Source: Microcaldota archaeon (GTDB taxonomy: Archaea; Micrarchaeota; Micrarchaeia; Micrarchaeales; CABMGC01). From it: a stretch of DNA of 18,141 nucleotides. This document shows, piece by piece, positions 5,999 to 13,930 of the stretch (position 1 is its first letter; each line of letters opens with the position of its first letter). Location of the stretch: contig JAJZKH010000004.1 of assembly GCA_021850955.1 (NCBI GenBank), forward strand, positions 1 through 18,141, read 5' to 3'. Both the position numbers and the translations under genes were made by a program. The notes below the pieces were generated by a model. That model was not told the DNA's origin. It ran no database searches and saw nothing but the letters and a program-made list of their open reading frames with translations.

Positions 5999-7597
5999 TG
6001 ATTTTTGAGCTATTTCTTTACCAAAAATTGAGTCTATCTTAAAAACTCTTATTTTATTTTTGTGCTTTAACGTTATTTCGTAAAATGGTAAGTAAATTTC
6101 TGAAACTTTATCTAAAATAAAACAAGGAAATAATGTTTTTAGATATAATTCGATATCTTTTTGATTTAAAAATGCTTCAGTTAATTTATTTTCGATGTTT
6201 GTATCTTCGATGGAGAGTTTTGTTTTAAGATTAAAATCATAATACGTTTTTGAGTATAATTTATCATTTTTAATACTAATTAAATTTTTAGAGTTCAGTG
6301 ATCTTATTGAAGGAGTAATTGTACTTGGTTTAAACTCTTGATTTTTAAATAAATCGCCCTTTTTAACAGATTTAGATAACTTTATTAGATAAAGAAGTTT
6401 TTCTTCATGGGGCGTTAATTTTTTGTACTTGACATTTGTCTTAATAACTGTAACTTTATTGGATATTTTTATTATATTTCCATTGTTTGTAAGAGGTATT
6501 TGATAAACCTCAAACTCTCTTTTTTTCTTTGTAGGTATTCGTATGTCACACATAGTTATTGGAAGATATTTTAATGATATTTCACTGATAATTTCTGTTT
6601 TTTTACCGAATAAACCAAAAATTTTATGAGAGGATTTTTCAGCAAATACTCTTGCAGTGTCTTCAGATATTTTTGGAGAAAATATTTTTGAGTCTATACT
6701 TTTTGATTTAGAGCTTTCACTTCTACCTTTTGTTTCTTTTTCTTTATCTTTATCTTGTTGTAACGGAGTTGTTTTAATTGATGACTTTTTATTTTTTAGC
6801 TCATTAATTACTGAATCAAGCTCTATGGTTGTATTAAGTTGATCCTCACTTATTTGAGGTGTAGAACCCATGTGAAAAGATGTTCTTGGTTTTACCTTAA
6901 ACTTTTCCTTAAACTCTATGCCAAAAGGCATAAACTCTCCAGTAGTTAAATTAACTATTTCGTCTAGATAAGACCTATTACTAAAAAGCTGGCTTATCGC
7001 ATTAAGGTCATTTTCAATAGTTAGCTTACCTATGAAACCATATGAACACTGCGATAAAACATTCTTACTTATATTGCTAGGTCGCTGTGTAGCTATTAGT
7101 AAACCTATACCTCGCTTTCTACCACGCACGCTAAGCTCTTCTATTATGTTAATATTTTGATGTACTATCTGTGGAGCAAACTTATCAGCTTCTTCTATTA
7201 AAACAAGAAAAGGTTTCCTTAGCTCTTCTTCTATTTTATAAAGAGTACTTAATGCTTTGTAAACATACTCTTGTTTTTTTACTACATCAGAAACATCTAA
7301 CACCATAGGTATTGAGTTGAGTATTGATTTTCTAAATAATTCTTGTAAATCAACGTCTAAAGAAACATCAGAGTTATCTCCGCCAACAACTAAAACATAA
7401 GGAATTGATGATTTTAATGAAGCATACTCTCCCTCAGTATCAATTATACAAAAAGGTAATCTTTTATTCCCTATACCCTCGGCTAGAATACCCATTAAAA
7501 ATGATTTTCCAGAGCCACTTTGACCTATTATACAACCTCTTCCAGTCATTATTGATTGTAACTGAACTGAAACATTATCCGAAATGGTCAACTCCAT
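5993..7597 (-). CDS. HerA/DUF87-like ATPase with C-terminal winged-helix-like region
   Basis: 534 aa. Walker A is GQSGSGKS (25-32), followed by IIDTEGEY (51-58) as in HerA/VirB4-type ATPases. Walker B is LVLIEEAD (131-138). The arginine-finger/sensor region is RGRKRGIGLLIATQRPS (158-174). HerA-like ATPases are hexameric DNA pumps, classically paired with nuclease NurA in end resection. Here the N-terminal HAS-barrel of true HerA is missing, since Walker A begins at residue 25. The C-terminal half holds a low-complexity Lys/Ser linker (about 265-305) and a likely winged helix near 390-450 (KLTPHEEKLLYLIKLSK, then TITPSIRSLNSKNLISI). No NurA is encoded nearby. A TATA-like box lies about 25 nt before the ATG. 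The exact subfamily is uncertain. Confidence 0.82.
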   Translation of the reverse strand: MELTISDNVSVQLQSIMTGRGCIIGQSGSGKSFLMGILAEGIGNKRLPFCIIDTEGEYASLKSSIPYVLVVGGDNSDVSLDVDLQELFRKSILNSIPMVLDVSDVVKKQEYVYKALSTLYKIEEELRKPFLVLIEEADKFAPQIVHQNINIIEELSVRGRKRGIGLLIATQRPSNISKNVLSQCSYGFIGKLTIENDLNAISQLFSNRSYLDEIVNLTTGEFMPFGIEFKEKFKVKPRTSFHMGSTPQISEDQLNTTIELDSVINELKNKKSSIKTTPLQQDKDKEKETKGRSESSKSKSIDSKIFSPKISEDTARVFAEKSSHKIFGLFGKKTEIISEISLKYLPITMCDIRIPTKKKREFEVYQIPLTNNGNIIKISNKVTVIKTNVKYKKLTPHEEKLLYLIKLSKSVKKGDLFKNQEFKPSTITPSIRSLNSKNLISIKNDKLYSKTYYDFNLKTKLSIEDTNIENKLTEAFLNQKDIELYLKTLFPCFILDKVSEIYLPFYEITLKHKNKIRVFKIDSIFGKEIAQKSL

Positions 7598-7616
7598 AAT
7601 TTTTTATTTAGTAAAT

Positions 7617-7627
7617 AAGTATATTAA
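7617..7627 (-). promoter_or_regulatory. TATA-like box for the HerA-like gene
   Basis: On the minus strand the element reads ttaatatactt, centred about 25 nt before the ATG at 7597. There is no SD, consistent with a leaderless transcript. Confidence 0.4.
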
Positions 7628-7718
7628 CTCGAGGTTTTTTGACATTTAGTAGTAATTTACAATTTTTCAAGAATAGTATAGTATAAATATCAAAAAAATC
7701 AAAGTATAATTGAATAAA

Positions 7719-8645
7719 ATGGAGGTAAATAAACCAACGTTTGTAAAAAAAACTAGTAATAGATTACTAGAGAAAAAAGATGATGCACAACTTTTACAAT
7801 GTTATCTTAATTATACTGCAGAAAATTTTAGAACAGTTTTAAGGTCAAATGGAAAAAAAAGGATCTTGGATATTGTTATAAAACATGTAGAAGATACTTA
7901 TGTAGAAGACTTTGATGATTTAATTAAAATTAATAGATTAAAAAAGGACATGTTAAAAACAATTTCAAATACTGAAATCACAACTGCAGTAGCTCTAGTA
8001 AATAATGGAGTTTCTTTTAGCTGGGAGAATTTTAGATTATTTAAATCTGATCAAGATAAAAATTTCAGAGGAATATCCCCAGATTTTATTACTAATTTAA
8101 TAACAGATAATAGATTAATATTGGTAGAGTATCACGCATTAGAATTAGAAAAAATAAATACAAGAGATCCTGTTAAAAAGAAAGAAAAAGTAGGCCTTAG
8201 ACTTAAAAAATGGAGTGATTGCATATCTGAAAGGGGTTATTTCATGATATTTGGAGGTGATTTAAAAAGAGAAGAATTGTTAGATGCTTGTAGAGGAGAG
8301 TTGCCAAACTTTACAGATATTTATATACCCATACCTAATGAAAGTCCTACAATAAGTGTTAATGTGAAGGTACCAGATGTATTTTTAAATGATGGAAGTA
8401 AGGTTCATATAAAGCTTGAAAGAGATAAATTTCAAGAAGACAGAAGACAACTTTTAAGACAAATTAAAATATTAGAGCATGAATCTAGAAGGTTTGGACA
8501 AAAAGTTTATAGATATTTTAGTGTTTTAGACACGATTTTCAAAAATTTAAATAGAGATGGAAAGATTAATAAAATTCCAAAGGATGATTTCCTAGAGATT
8601 TTTAATAGTGAACTTGAGAAAAGTTTAGACACGCTTATTGGCTAA
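7719..8645 (+). CDS. Unrecognised protein; possible degenerate PD-(D/E)XK nuclease core
   Basis: 308 aa from ATG 7719; an in-frame TTG at 7710 sits nearer the expected distance from the TATA-like box gtataaatat (7681-7690), so the start is uncertain. I do not recognise the family. Residues 1-80 are helical and charged. A central segment resembles the PD-(D/E)XK fold: a helix with Glu86 (NTEITTAVALVNNGVSF), then SPDF (120-123), a loop, and a hydrophobic strand ending LILVEYHA with Glu137 and His139 where a catalytic Lys would be. A helix (KEKVGLRLKKWSDCISERG) and strand (YFMIFGGD) follow, as in that fold. The C-terminus has a charged helix at about 230-260. It is divergent from the HerA-like gene and upstream of eno. 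The nuclease idea is inference only. Confidence 0.7.
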   Translation: MEVNKPTFVKKTSNRLLEKKDDAQLLQCYLNYTAENFRTVLRSNGKKRILDIVIKHVEDTYVEDFDDLIKINRLKKDMLKTISNTEITTAVALVNNGVSFSWENFRLFKSDQDKNFRGISPDFITNLITDNRLILVEYHALELEKINTRDPVKKKEKVGLRLKKWSDCISERGYFMIFGGDLKREELLDACRGELPNFTDIYIPIPNESPTISVNVKVPDVFLNDGSKVHIKLERDKFQEDRRQLLRQIKILEHESRRFGQKVYRYFSVLDTIFKNLNRDGKINKIPKDDFLEIFNSELEKSLDTLIG

Positions 8646-8684
8646 TCCTAAATAAACATAAAAATCAAAAGTATTTAATTTATT

Positions 8685-8695
8685 TGTATATAAAT
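8685..8695 (+). promoter_or_regulatory. TATA-like box for enolase
   Basis: tgtatataaat is centred about 33 nt before the ATG at 8723, in the 77-nt gap after the preceding gene. It implies a short leader of under 10 nt or a leaderless start. Assigned by composition and spacing. Confidence 0.4.
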
Positions 8696-8722
8696 TAATT
8701 ATAAACTTAATAGGTTAATTTT

Positions 8723-9934
8723 ATGTCGAAAATATCTAAGATAGTAGCAAGAAAAATAATAGATTCTAGAGGAAATCCAACGGTAGAAGTAGAAACTTAT
8801 GACGGAGATTTATTATTAGGAATTGCAGCGGCACCAAGCGGTGCAAGTAAGGGAAAGTTTGAGGTACAAGATTATCCGAATAATAATATAGAAGAAGGTA
8901 TAACAAAGTTCAACAATGAAGTTTCGAAGAAACTTATTGGAATGGAGTTAGCAAATCAACAAAATTTTGATAAAGTACTTCATGAAATAGATATGTCAAA
9001 TAATTTTAGCAATATAGGTGGAAATATTGCAATTGCTGCTTCTTTGTCTTATGCAAAAGCTTCTGCAAAGTCACAAAATCTTTGGCTTTTTGAATATATA
9101 GGAAAAAATAATCAAAACTTTAAGTTGCCTAAGCCTTTAGGAAATATTATAGGAGGAGGTAAGCACGCAATAAATGGAACTGTTATGCAAGAGTTTTTAG
9201 CAGTTTCATCTGGAAAAAATTATGAAAGCTCAGCATTTGCAAACGTTAAGGTGCATAAGAAAGTTGGAGAACTTTTAAAGGCTAAGTTTCCAGAGTTATC
9301 ATTAGGATTAGGAGATGAAAAAGCATGGGTTGCTCCATTAAAAGATATGGAAGCACTACAAATGCTTTCAAATGCAATAAAAAGTGTTTCTGAAAGTACA
9401 GGAGTAGAGATAGGAATAGCAGTAGATTTAGCAGCATCTGAGTTCCATGACAACGGAAAGTACCAATATAAAGATAAATTACTTAGCACAGATGAACAGG
9501 TTGATTTTGTAGCTCAGTTAGCAAATCAGTTTAACATAAAAATACTTGAAGATCCTCTTGATGAAGAAGATTTTGGTGCATTTGCAAAACTTACTGAAAA
9601 GATAGGAAGTAAAACATTGATAATGGGAGACGATCTTTTTGTAACAAATAAGGAAAGGTTACAAAAGGGAATTTCTCTTAAATCTGGAAATGCTATATTA
9701 ATAAAACCAAATCAAATTGGTACTTTATCAGATATGATAGATACAGTAATGTTAGCTAAACAAAATAATTATGAAAGTGTAATATCACACAGAAGTGGAG
9801 AAACAGAAGATACTAGCATTGCACATTTAGCAGTAGGTTTGGGAATTGGATATATAAAAACAGGCACAGTGGGTGGAGAAAGAACTGCAAAACACAATGA
9901 ATTAATAAGAATAGAACAAAAATTAAAAAAATAA
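8723..9934 (+). CDS. eno: Enolase (phosphopyruvate hydratase)
   Basis: 403 aa, slightly shorter than the usual 410-430. It catalyses 2-phosphoglycerate to phosphoenolpyruvate with two Mg ions. Conserved parts in order: RKIIDSRGNPTVEVE; the mobile loop APSGASKG; GNIIGGGKHA with the substrate His, in the archaeal form of the motif; QEF; GLGDEKAW with the catalytic Glu; metal ligands in VDLAASEF, ILEDPLDEEDF and MGDDLFVTN; the catalytic Lys in LIKPNQIGTLSD; and SHRSGETEDTSIAHLAVGLG near the C-terminus. The part after the mobile loop is shortened (KFEVQDYPNN instead of the longer EALELRDGD-type stretch), which accounts for some of the length difference. It follows gpmI in the pathway, though the genes are about 6 kb apart. 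Confidence 0.96.
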   Translation: MSKISKIVARKIIDSRGNPTVEVETYDGDLLLGIAAAPSGASKGKFEVQDYPNNNIEEGITKFNNEVSKKLIGMELANQQNFDKVLHEIDMSNNFSNIGGNIAIAASLSYAKASAKSQNLWLFEYIGKNNQNFKLPKPLGNIIGGGKHAINGTVMQEFLAVSSGKNYESSAFANVKVHKKVGELLKAKFPELSLGLGDEKAWVAPLKDMEALQMLSNAIKSVSESTGVEIGIAVDLAASEFHDNGKYQYKDKLLSTDEQVDFVAQLANQFNIKILEDPLDEEDFGAFAKLTEKIGSKTLIMGDDLFVTNKERLQKGISLKSGNAILIKPNQIGTLSDMIDTVMLAKQNNYESVISHRSGETEDTSIAHLAVGLGIGYIKTGTVGGERTAKHNELIRIEQKLKK

Positions 9935-9942
9935 ACTATTCT

Positions 9943-10509
9943 TTAATCATTTAATTTTTTTGCATGATTAATTAAGGCTTGCAAAAGCTCTTCTATTTTC
10001 TTTTTTGTACGTTCATCAGTTAGAACTCCATTCTCATCTATTTTTTCATGTATCATAGGTATGATTACTTCAGGCTTATTTATAGGATGCATGTTTAAGA
10101 AAACAAATACTTGTCTTAGGTGATATTGTGCTCTTGCACCACCAATATTACCGCCTGAGCCAGACATCATACCAACTATCTTGCCATCGAATGAGTTATC
10201 GCCATAAGGTCTTGATGCCCAATCAATTGCATTCTTAAGACCTCCAGGTATTGAGTAATTATACTCTGGGGTAGATATCAAAATAGCATCTGCTTCTTTT
10301 ATTTTTGCTTTGAATGTTTTAACAGATTCTGGAACCTGTGACTCTAAATCTTGATTGAAGATAGGTATTTGAGAAATATCTGCAACTTCTATCTCTGCAT
10401 TATCAAGTTTTACTGAGAGTGCATAATTCATTAATGCCTTATTAAATGAGTCTTTTCTTAAGCTCCCAACTATTCCTAAAATTTTTATTTTTTTGTTCAT
10501 AAATATCAT
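9943..10509 (-). CDS. NAD(P)H-dependent FMN reductase (flavodoxin-fold)
   Basis: 188 aa. The phosphate-binding loop GSLRKDSFN (residues 15-23) and the flavin-binding motif TPEYNYSIPGGLKNAIDW (about 80-97) with ASRP following are diagnostic of the NADPH-dependent FMN reductase family (azoreductase/chromate reductase-like). A glycine-rich GSGGNIGGARAQ follows near 117-128. The reaction is two-electron reduction of flavin or quinone-like acceptors in the cytosol; the physiological substrate cannot be read. ATG 10509 is preferred because a TATA-like box lies about 23 nt upstream; a second in-frame ATG at 10500 is possible. It converges with eno, 8 nt between the stops. Confidence 0.92.
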   Translation of the reverse strand: MIFMNKKIKILGIVGSLRKDSFNKALMNYALSVKLDNAEIEVADISQIPIFNQDLESQVPESVKTFKAKIKEADAILISTPEYNYSIPGGLKNAIDWASRPYGDNSFDGKIVGMMSGSGGNIGGARAQYHLRQVFVFLNMHPINKPEVIIPMIHEKIDENGVLTDERTKKKIEELLQALINHAKKLND

Positions 10510-10526
10510 ATTATATATAGGACAAC

Positions 10527-10537
10527 ATATATTTAAT
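10527..10537 (-). promoter_or_regulatory. TATA-like box for the FMN reductase gene
   Basis: On the minus strand ttaaatatatg is centred about 23 nt before ATG 10509. This spacing supports that start over the in-frame ATG at 10500 and a leaderless mRNA. Confidence 0.4.
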
Positions 10538-10551
10538 ACTTTTCTTAAATA

Positions 10552-10589
10552 AAATATTTAATAGTAAAAATAATTAAAATATAAAAAGG
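10552..10589 (-). terminator. T-rich tract after the ClC operon
   Basis: Directly after the stop of the last operon gene, the minus strand reads cctttttatattttaattatttttac. This U-rich run fits archaeal intrinsic termination. No hairpin is needed or seen. Confidence 0.35.
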
Positions 10590-11201
10590 TTATTTTTTAG
10601 GAACGTGTTTTTTAAGTGTTTTTTGGAAGTTTTGTTTTAATACTGTTTTTACAATATCGTACTCGACTCCTCGTATAGTATAATAACGTTCAGCTGTAGT
10701 CAAATTAAAGTTTGGTTCAGCTGTACCTTTTATCTTAAGCTTCTTTTTAACTTCAAGAAGATTCTTTTTTGTACTTCCAGAAAGGATTACAGTAGATTTT
10801 AAAGCAGGAATATCCTCAATTACTATTGTTGCACCATCAAACCAGTATATTGATTTATTAATTTCTAAATAGTCATAATCATTTTTAGGCATGGTTGCAA
10901 GAATCATTTTTGTTGCTTGTAGAAAATCATCAACATTCAATAAACTATGATCCTTTTGTTTCCCTTCGAAGTCACTTTCTTCTATTTCTATAGTAGAAAC
11001 TCCATTCTTAAAGTTTACAGTTAACCAGGAACTTCCTTTGAATGCTCCAGAGTTCTTGTTTTGGAATTTTTCAGATTGATCTATCTTAAATCTTATTTGT
11101 TTCTCTAATGTGCTCCCTATAAATCTGGCCTTAGCTAACTTCAGATTTTTAAGAAGTTCTTCTTTTTCTACATTTTTAATCCTAAGGTGAGAAGGTGTCA
11201 T
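10590..11201 (-). CDS. Unrecognised protein, possibly a degenerate CYTH-fold (CyaB/ThTPase-like)
   Basis: 203 aa, soluble, Lys-rich. I do not recognise it with certainty. Its layout resembles CYTH proteins: an N-terminal strand and helix LRIKNVEKEELLKNLKLAKARFIG (read as two parts, 6-14 and 15-29), a strand pair WLTVNFKNG/STIEIEES, a helix DDFLQATKMILATMP, then KSIYWFDGATIVIEDIPAL, like the Y-x-x-D-G...D-x-V-x-x-L stretch of CyaB-type enzymes. But the hallmark E-x-E-x-K is replaced by LRIKN, and the paired Arg and Glu clusters are largely lost, so triphosphate-metal catalysis would be doubtful. It starts 4 nt after the TMEM175-like gene and is the last gene of the ClC operon. A C-terminal RYYTIRGVEYD and a basic tail complete it. 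Confidence 0.7.
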   Translation of the reverse strand: MTPSHLRIKNVEKEELLKNLKLAKARFIGSTLEKQIRFKIDQSEKFQNKNSGAFKGSSWLTVNFKNGVSTIEIEESDFEGKQKDHSLLNVDDFLQATKMILATMPKNDYDYLEINKSIYWFDGATIVIEDIPALKSTVILSGSTKKNLLEVKKKLKIKGTAEPNFNLTTAERYYTIRGVEYDIVKTVLKQNFQKTLKKHVPKK

Positions 11202-11205
11202 TTTA

Positions 11206-11811
11206 TCAACGTGAATTAGATATTCTAAATATTAAGTAAGTTAATGGAAAGCTAAATATCCATACAAAAAATCTTGCTTCTAATCCAAATAAGATAATAT
11301 TCCAAAAGAATGGAAGCATTGATACAAAAAATATTATAGCCACTACAACGTTAGCGAGAACTAATTGTATATAATGATTTAATCTGGAGATTGCTTTTTG
11401 CTTAATAACAATAAATGTAAGTACAGCAAGTGTGAGCATTATTGCGCCCATATCAAATGCAAATAATGATGAAATAGTATCCAATAGTGCATAAGAAATG
11501 GAGGATTTCATTATGTTAAATAAATAAGGTTCTAAAGTTACGAAAAATAAAAGTAGTAGGTTTAGGAAAACTATCGATCGTGTACTAAACCTAATTCTGG
11601 ATATTATTGCAGTGTATCTAAACCACACAAATACTAAAATAAAGAAACCGAAACCATAACTGAGTAAATTACTAAATAATTGTGAAGAGTTAGTAATAGC
11701 ATTAGAAGCGAGAAGAACAGCGCCTATAGATAAAGCAAGACCAAAGATAAGGTCAGTTAATGACTCTATCCTTTCATCTATTTTATGATAATAGGCACTT
11801 TCTTTTGTCAT
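11206..11811 (-). CDS. TMEM175/DUF1211-like six-helix membrane protein (putative cation channel)
   Basis: 201 aa with six hydrophobic helices. The first helix contains RIESLTDLIFGLALSIG (14-30), matching the R-x-x-x-F-S-D signature of TMEM175 channels, here degenerate as LTD. The second/third helix region FVWFRYTAIISRIRFSTRS, then FLNLLLLFFVTLEPYLF, matches the W-x-x-H/R ... LNLLFL ... P pattern of the family. Prokaryotic TMEM175 proteins of this size form tetrameric K+-permeable channels without a P-loop; the loss of F and S from FSD leaves selectivity open. The start codon overlaps the MazG-like stop by 4 nt, so the two are translationally coupled, and the next gene starts 4 nt after its stop. 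The operon partner ClC suggests joint ion handling. Confidence 0.72.
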   Translation of the reverse strand: MTKESAYYHKIDERIESLTDLIFGLALSIGAVLLASNAITNSSQLFSNLLSYGFGFFILVFVWFRYTAIISRIRFSTRSIVFLNLLLLFFVTLEPYLFNIMKSSISYALLDTISSLFAFDMGAIMLTLAVLTFIVIKQKAISRLNHYIQLVLANVVVAIIFFVSMLPFFWNIILFGLEARFFVWIFSFPLTYLIFRISNSR

Positions 11812-12128
11812 CTATTATCGCCACTTCCGCTTATTACTCCACGTTCCTTTCTGCTTTTTAATTTTTTAATATTTTCATCTGCAGCTTGGCCTAAATCTAT
11901 TCCAAACTCATTTGATAATTGTGATAAGTACCAAAGTACATCGCCAATCTCTCCTTTCAAATCTTCTATATCAGGTGTTTTTTTATCTCTAGCTATCTTC
12001 TTAATTTTATTTAGAAGTTCACCAACCTCCCCTGCTAATCCTAACGCAGGATAGTAGAAACCTCCTTCCATATTATTTGGATAGATTGCTGTTTCTTTTG
12101 TATTTTTCTGGTATTCTGTAAAGTCCAT
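11808..12128 (-). CDS. MazG-like nucleoside triphosphate pyrophosphohydrolase
   Basis: 106 aa from ATG 12128; an in-frame ATG at 12152 would add 8 residues. I prefer 12128 because MDFTEYQKNT is where the family normally begins and a GTGTGAT SD-like sequence sits just before it. The all-alpha NTP pyrophosphatase signature is complete: GLAGEVGELLNKIKKIARD (E-x-x-E) followed by LKGEIGDVLWYLSQL (E-x-x-D), the Mg-binding acidic residues. Such enzymes hydrolyse (d)NTPs, often damaged ones, to NMP and pyrophosphate. The C-terminal tail KSRKERGVISGSGDNR is basic and common in MazG-like proteins. It is the second gene of the ClC operon, with a 30-nt gap to clc if 12128 is used, and overlaps the TMEM175-like gene by 4 nt. 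Confidence 0.9.
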   Translation of the reverse strand: MDFTEYQKNTKETAIYPNNMEGGFYYPALGLAGEVGELLNKIKKIARDKKTPDIEDLKGEIGDVLWYLSQLSNEFGIDLGQAADENIKKLKSRKERGVISGSGDNR

Positions 12129-12158
12129 TATATCACACTTTAAATTAAACATTAATTA

Positions 12159-13910
12159 CTAAATGTCTTTAGTAAAGGCCTTTGCACGCGAGTCATAGGC
12201 CTTCATTATATCATCTAAAAAGATATTTCCTAAGTATCTGCCATCTTTTTCAACAGGTAGTGTTAATGAGTTTGTTTTTGCCATGAAGTTTAATGCTTTT
12301 GCAATACTATCTGAAGGGTCTAATGATTTTCTGCTCCTGTCTACCCATAAGTTAGAGTTAGGCATTCCATTCTTAGCTAGCTCTGAAGCAGTTATACTAC
12401 CCAAATAGATGCCCTTTTCAACTATTGGCAATGCACTAACATTTAATGAACGCATTAATGCTAATACCTTCTTTTGAGATGTTTTTCTGTTAATTGAGAT
12501 ATCTCTTAACGAAATTGTTCCAACCTCCATTGATAGCATAATTGGCTTTTTATACTCATTTAAGTGAACTGGAGAGAACTCCCTAGATAGAACCTGTGAT
12601 CTGTAAATAGTCTTGTTTCCAGAAGCTAGATATGAGAATGAAACTGCTAGCATCGCAGCTGGAAGTAGTTGTAAGCTACCGGTCATTTCTATGACCATAA
12701 GAAGTACTGATATAGGTACCTTTCCTGCGGCGCCGAAGAAGGCCAGCATACCGACTATAACCAGTGGCGCTACCGAGGGGAATAATGTTGGAAGTGCGAA
12801 GTGGAGAATCATAGCGTATACGAAACCTAGTGAAGCTCCTACGAAGATACCCGGAGCGTATACTCCTCCGCTTCCTCCCGAGCCTATTGTGAATGAGGTA
12901 GCTATTATCTTAGCTATTGGGAGCATGACTAGTATAAGTATTAATGGAAGTCCAAATGTAGGAATTGCTAGTGCGTTGTTGTTTATTAGAAGTTGTATCC
13001 AGCCATAACCAACTGCCATGACCTCTGGGAAGAATATTGCTATCACTCCTGCTACCGCAGCGCCTATCATTGGCTTGTAGTAGTTGCTTATCTTTAGCTT
13101 TTTGAAGCCGTCGTGAACCTTGTAGAAGAACCATATGTAAAATACAGCTAGTAAACCTGCTATTAAACCTAGTATTGCGTAGAAAGGTAATCTTAATGGA
13201 TTGAAGGTGTTTGTTATGAAGCCGAAGATTGGCGTAAAACCAACTAATGAACCGAAGATTGAGTAACCTATTGCACTAGCGACTATTGCTGGAAAGATTG
13301 CTCGTGTTTCGAAGTCCCTTTTGTAAGGAACCTCTATTGAAAATATAGCACCACCTATTGGAGCTTTGAATATAGTCCCTATTCCAGAACCTATTCCAAC
13401 TACAACAGCTGTTCTTCTATCAGCATCACTTAATCTAAAAAAGTCAACAAGATATGAACCTATACCTGCAGCTATCTGCGCAGTAGGACCTTCTCTTCCT
13501 GCACTCCCTCCAGAACCTATTGTTATTGCTGAAGCTATTGTTTTTATTATAGGAACTCGTGGTTTAATCTTTCCATCTTTATTATGAAAGGCATTTACTG
13601 CAGCATCGGTTCCGTGACCCTCTGCTTCTGGTGCAAATTTATAAACTAAGAAACCAGAAATTGCTCCACCTATGATTAGTACTAATGGTATTAATAGATA
13701 GTTAGCTACTGAAAATGTATAATTTGTAGGAGTTGTTGTTTCTCCTGCTGGTAATGGAATACTCATACCAAGGATATGTCCTAGGAAAAATGACTCTGCC
13801 AATTTTATTGCAAAGTAGAATATTGTTGCACCTATACCAGCAGCAATACCTATTAATACACCGAGAATAAGCCACTTCTCAAAGTACTCCATATCCCGTA
13901 GTTTATTCAT
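12159..13910 (-). CDS. ClC-family chloride channel/transporter with C-terminal CBS pair
   Basis: 583 aa. The ClC pore is recognisable: GHGT (98-101) where many ClCs have GSGIP; GSGGSAGREGPTAQ with gating Glu140; SIEVPYKRD with Glu193 where the proton-pathway Glu of H+/Cl- exchangers lies; and GSGGSGGVYAPG (343-354) for the second filter. Both glutamates kept suggests a 2Cl-/H+ antiporter rather than a pure channel. The extramembrane loop at about 46-70 is Thr/Pro-rich. Residues 460-583 form two CBS repeats (VSALPIVEKGIYLGSITASE; SLTLPVEKDGRYLGNIF), which in other ClCs bind adenosine nucleotides and gate transport. The operon head has a TATA box about 26 nt before ATG. A short GC-rich patch (about 12,715-12,900) covers residues ~337-399. 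Confidence 0.95.
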   Translation of the reverse strand: MNKLRDMEYFEKWLILGVLIGIAAGIGATIFYFAIKLAESFFLGHILGMSIPLPAGETTTPTNYTFSVANYLLIPLVLIIGGAISGFLVYKFAPEAEGHGTDAAVNAFHNKDGKIKPRVPIIKTIASAITIGSGGSAGREGPTAQIAAGIGSYLVDFFRLSDADRRTAVVVGIGSGIGTIFKAPIGGAIFSIEVPYKRDFETRAIFPAIVASAIGYSIFGSLVGFTPIFGFITNTFNPLRLPFYAILGLIAGLLAVFYIWFFYKVHDGFKKLKISNYYKPMIGAAVAGVIAIFFPEVMAVGYGWIQLLINNNALAIPTFGLPLILILVMLPIAKIIATSFTIGSGGSGGVYAPGIFVGASLGFVYAMILHFALPTLFPSVAPLVIVGMLAFFGAAGKVPISVLLMVIEMTGSLQLLPAAMLAVSFSYLASGNKTIYRSQVLSREFSPVHLNEYKKPIMLSMEVGTISLRDISINRKTSQKKVLALMRSLNVSALPIVEKGIYLGSITASELAKNGMPNSNLWVDRSRKSLDPSDSIAKALNFMAKTNSLTLPVEKDGRYLGNIFLDDIMKAYDSRAKAFTKDI

Positions 13911-13930
13911 AACTTTTTATGAGTTATTAA

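Noticed and set aside
6657..6842. Plus-strand 61-aa frame
   Set aside because: Shadow of the Lys/Ser-rich linker of the HerA-like gene.
7405..7599. Plus-strand 64-aa frame
   Set aside because: Antisense to the Walker A region of the HerA-like ATPase.
9220..9489. Minus-strand 89-aa frame
   Set aside because: Antisense to the conserved enolase core.
11785..12054. Plus-strand 89-aa frame
   Set aside because: Antisense to the MazG-like gene, whose metal-binding motifs are intact.
12613..13587. Frames of 131, 74 and 73 aa within the ClC gene
   Set aside because: Arise from the GC-richer Gly/Ala/Pro codons of ClC read in other frames; no independent support.
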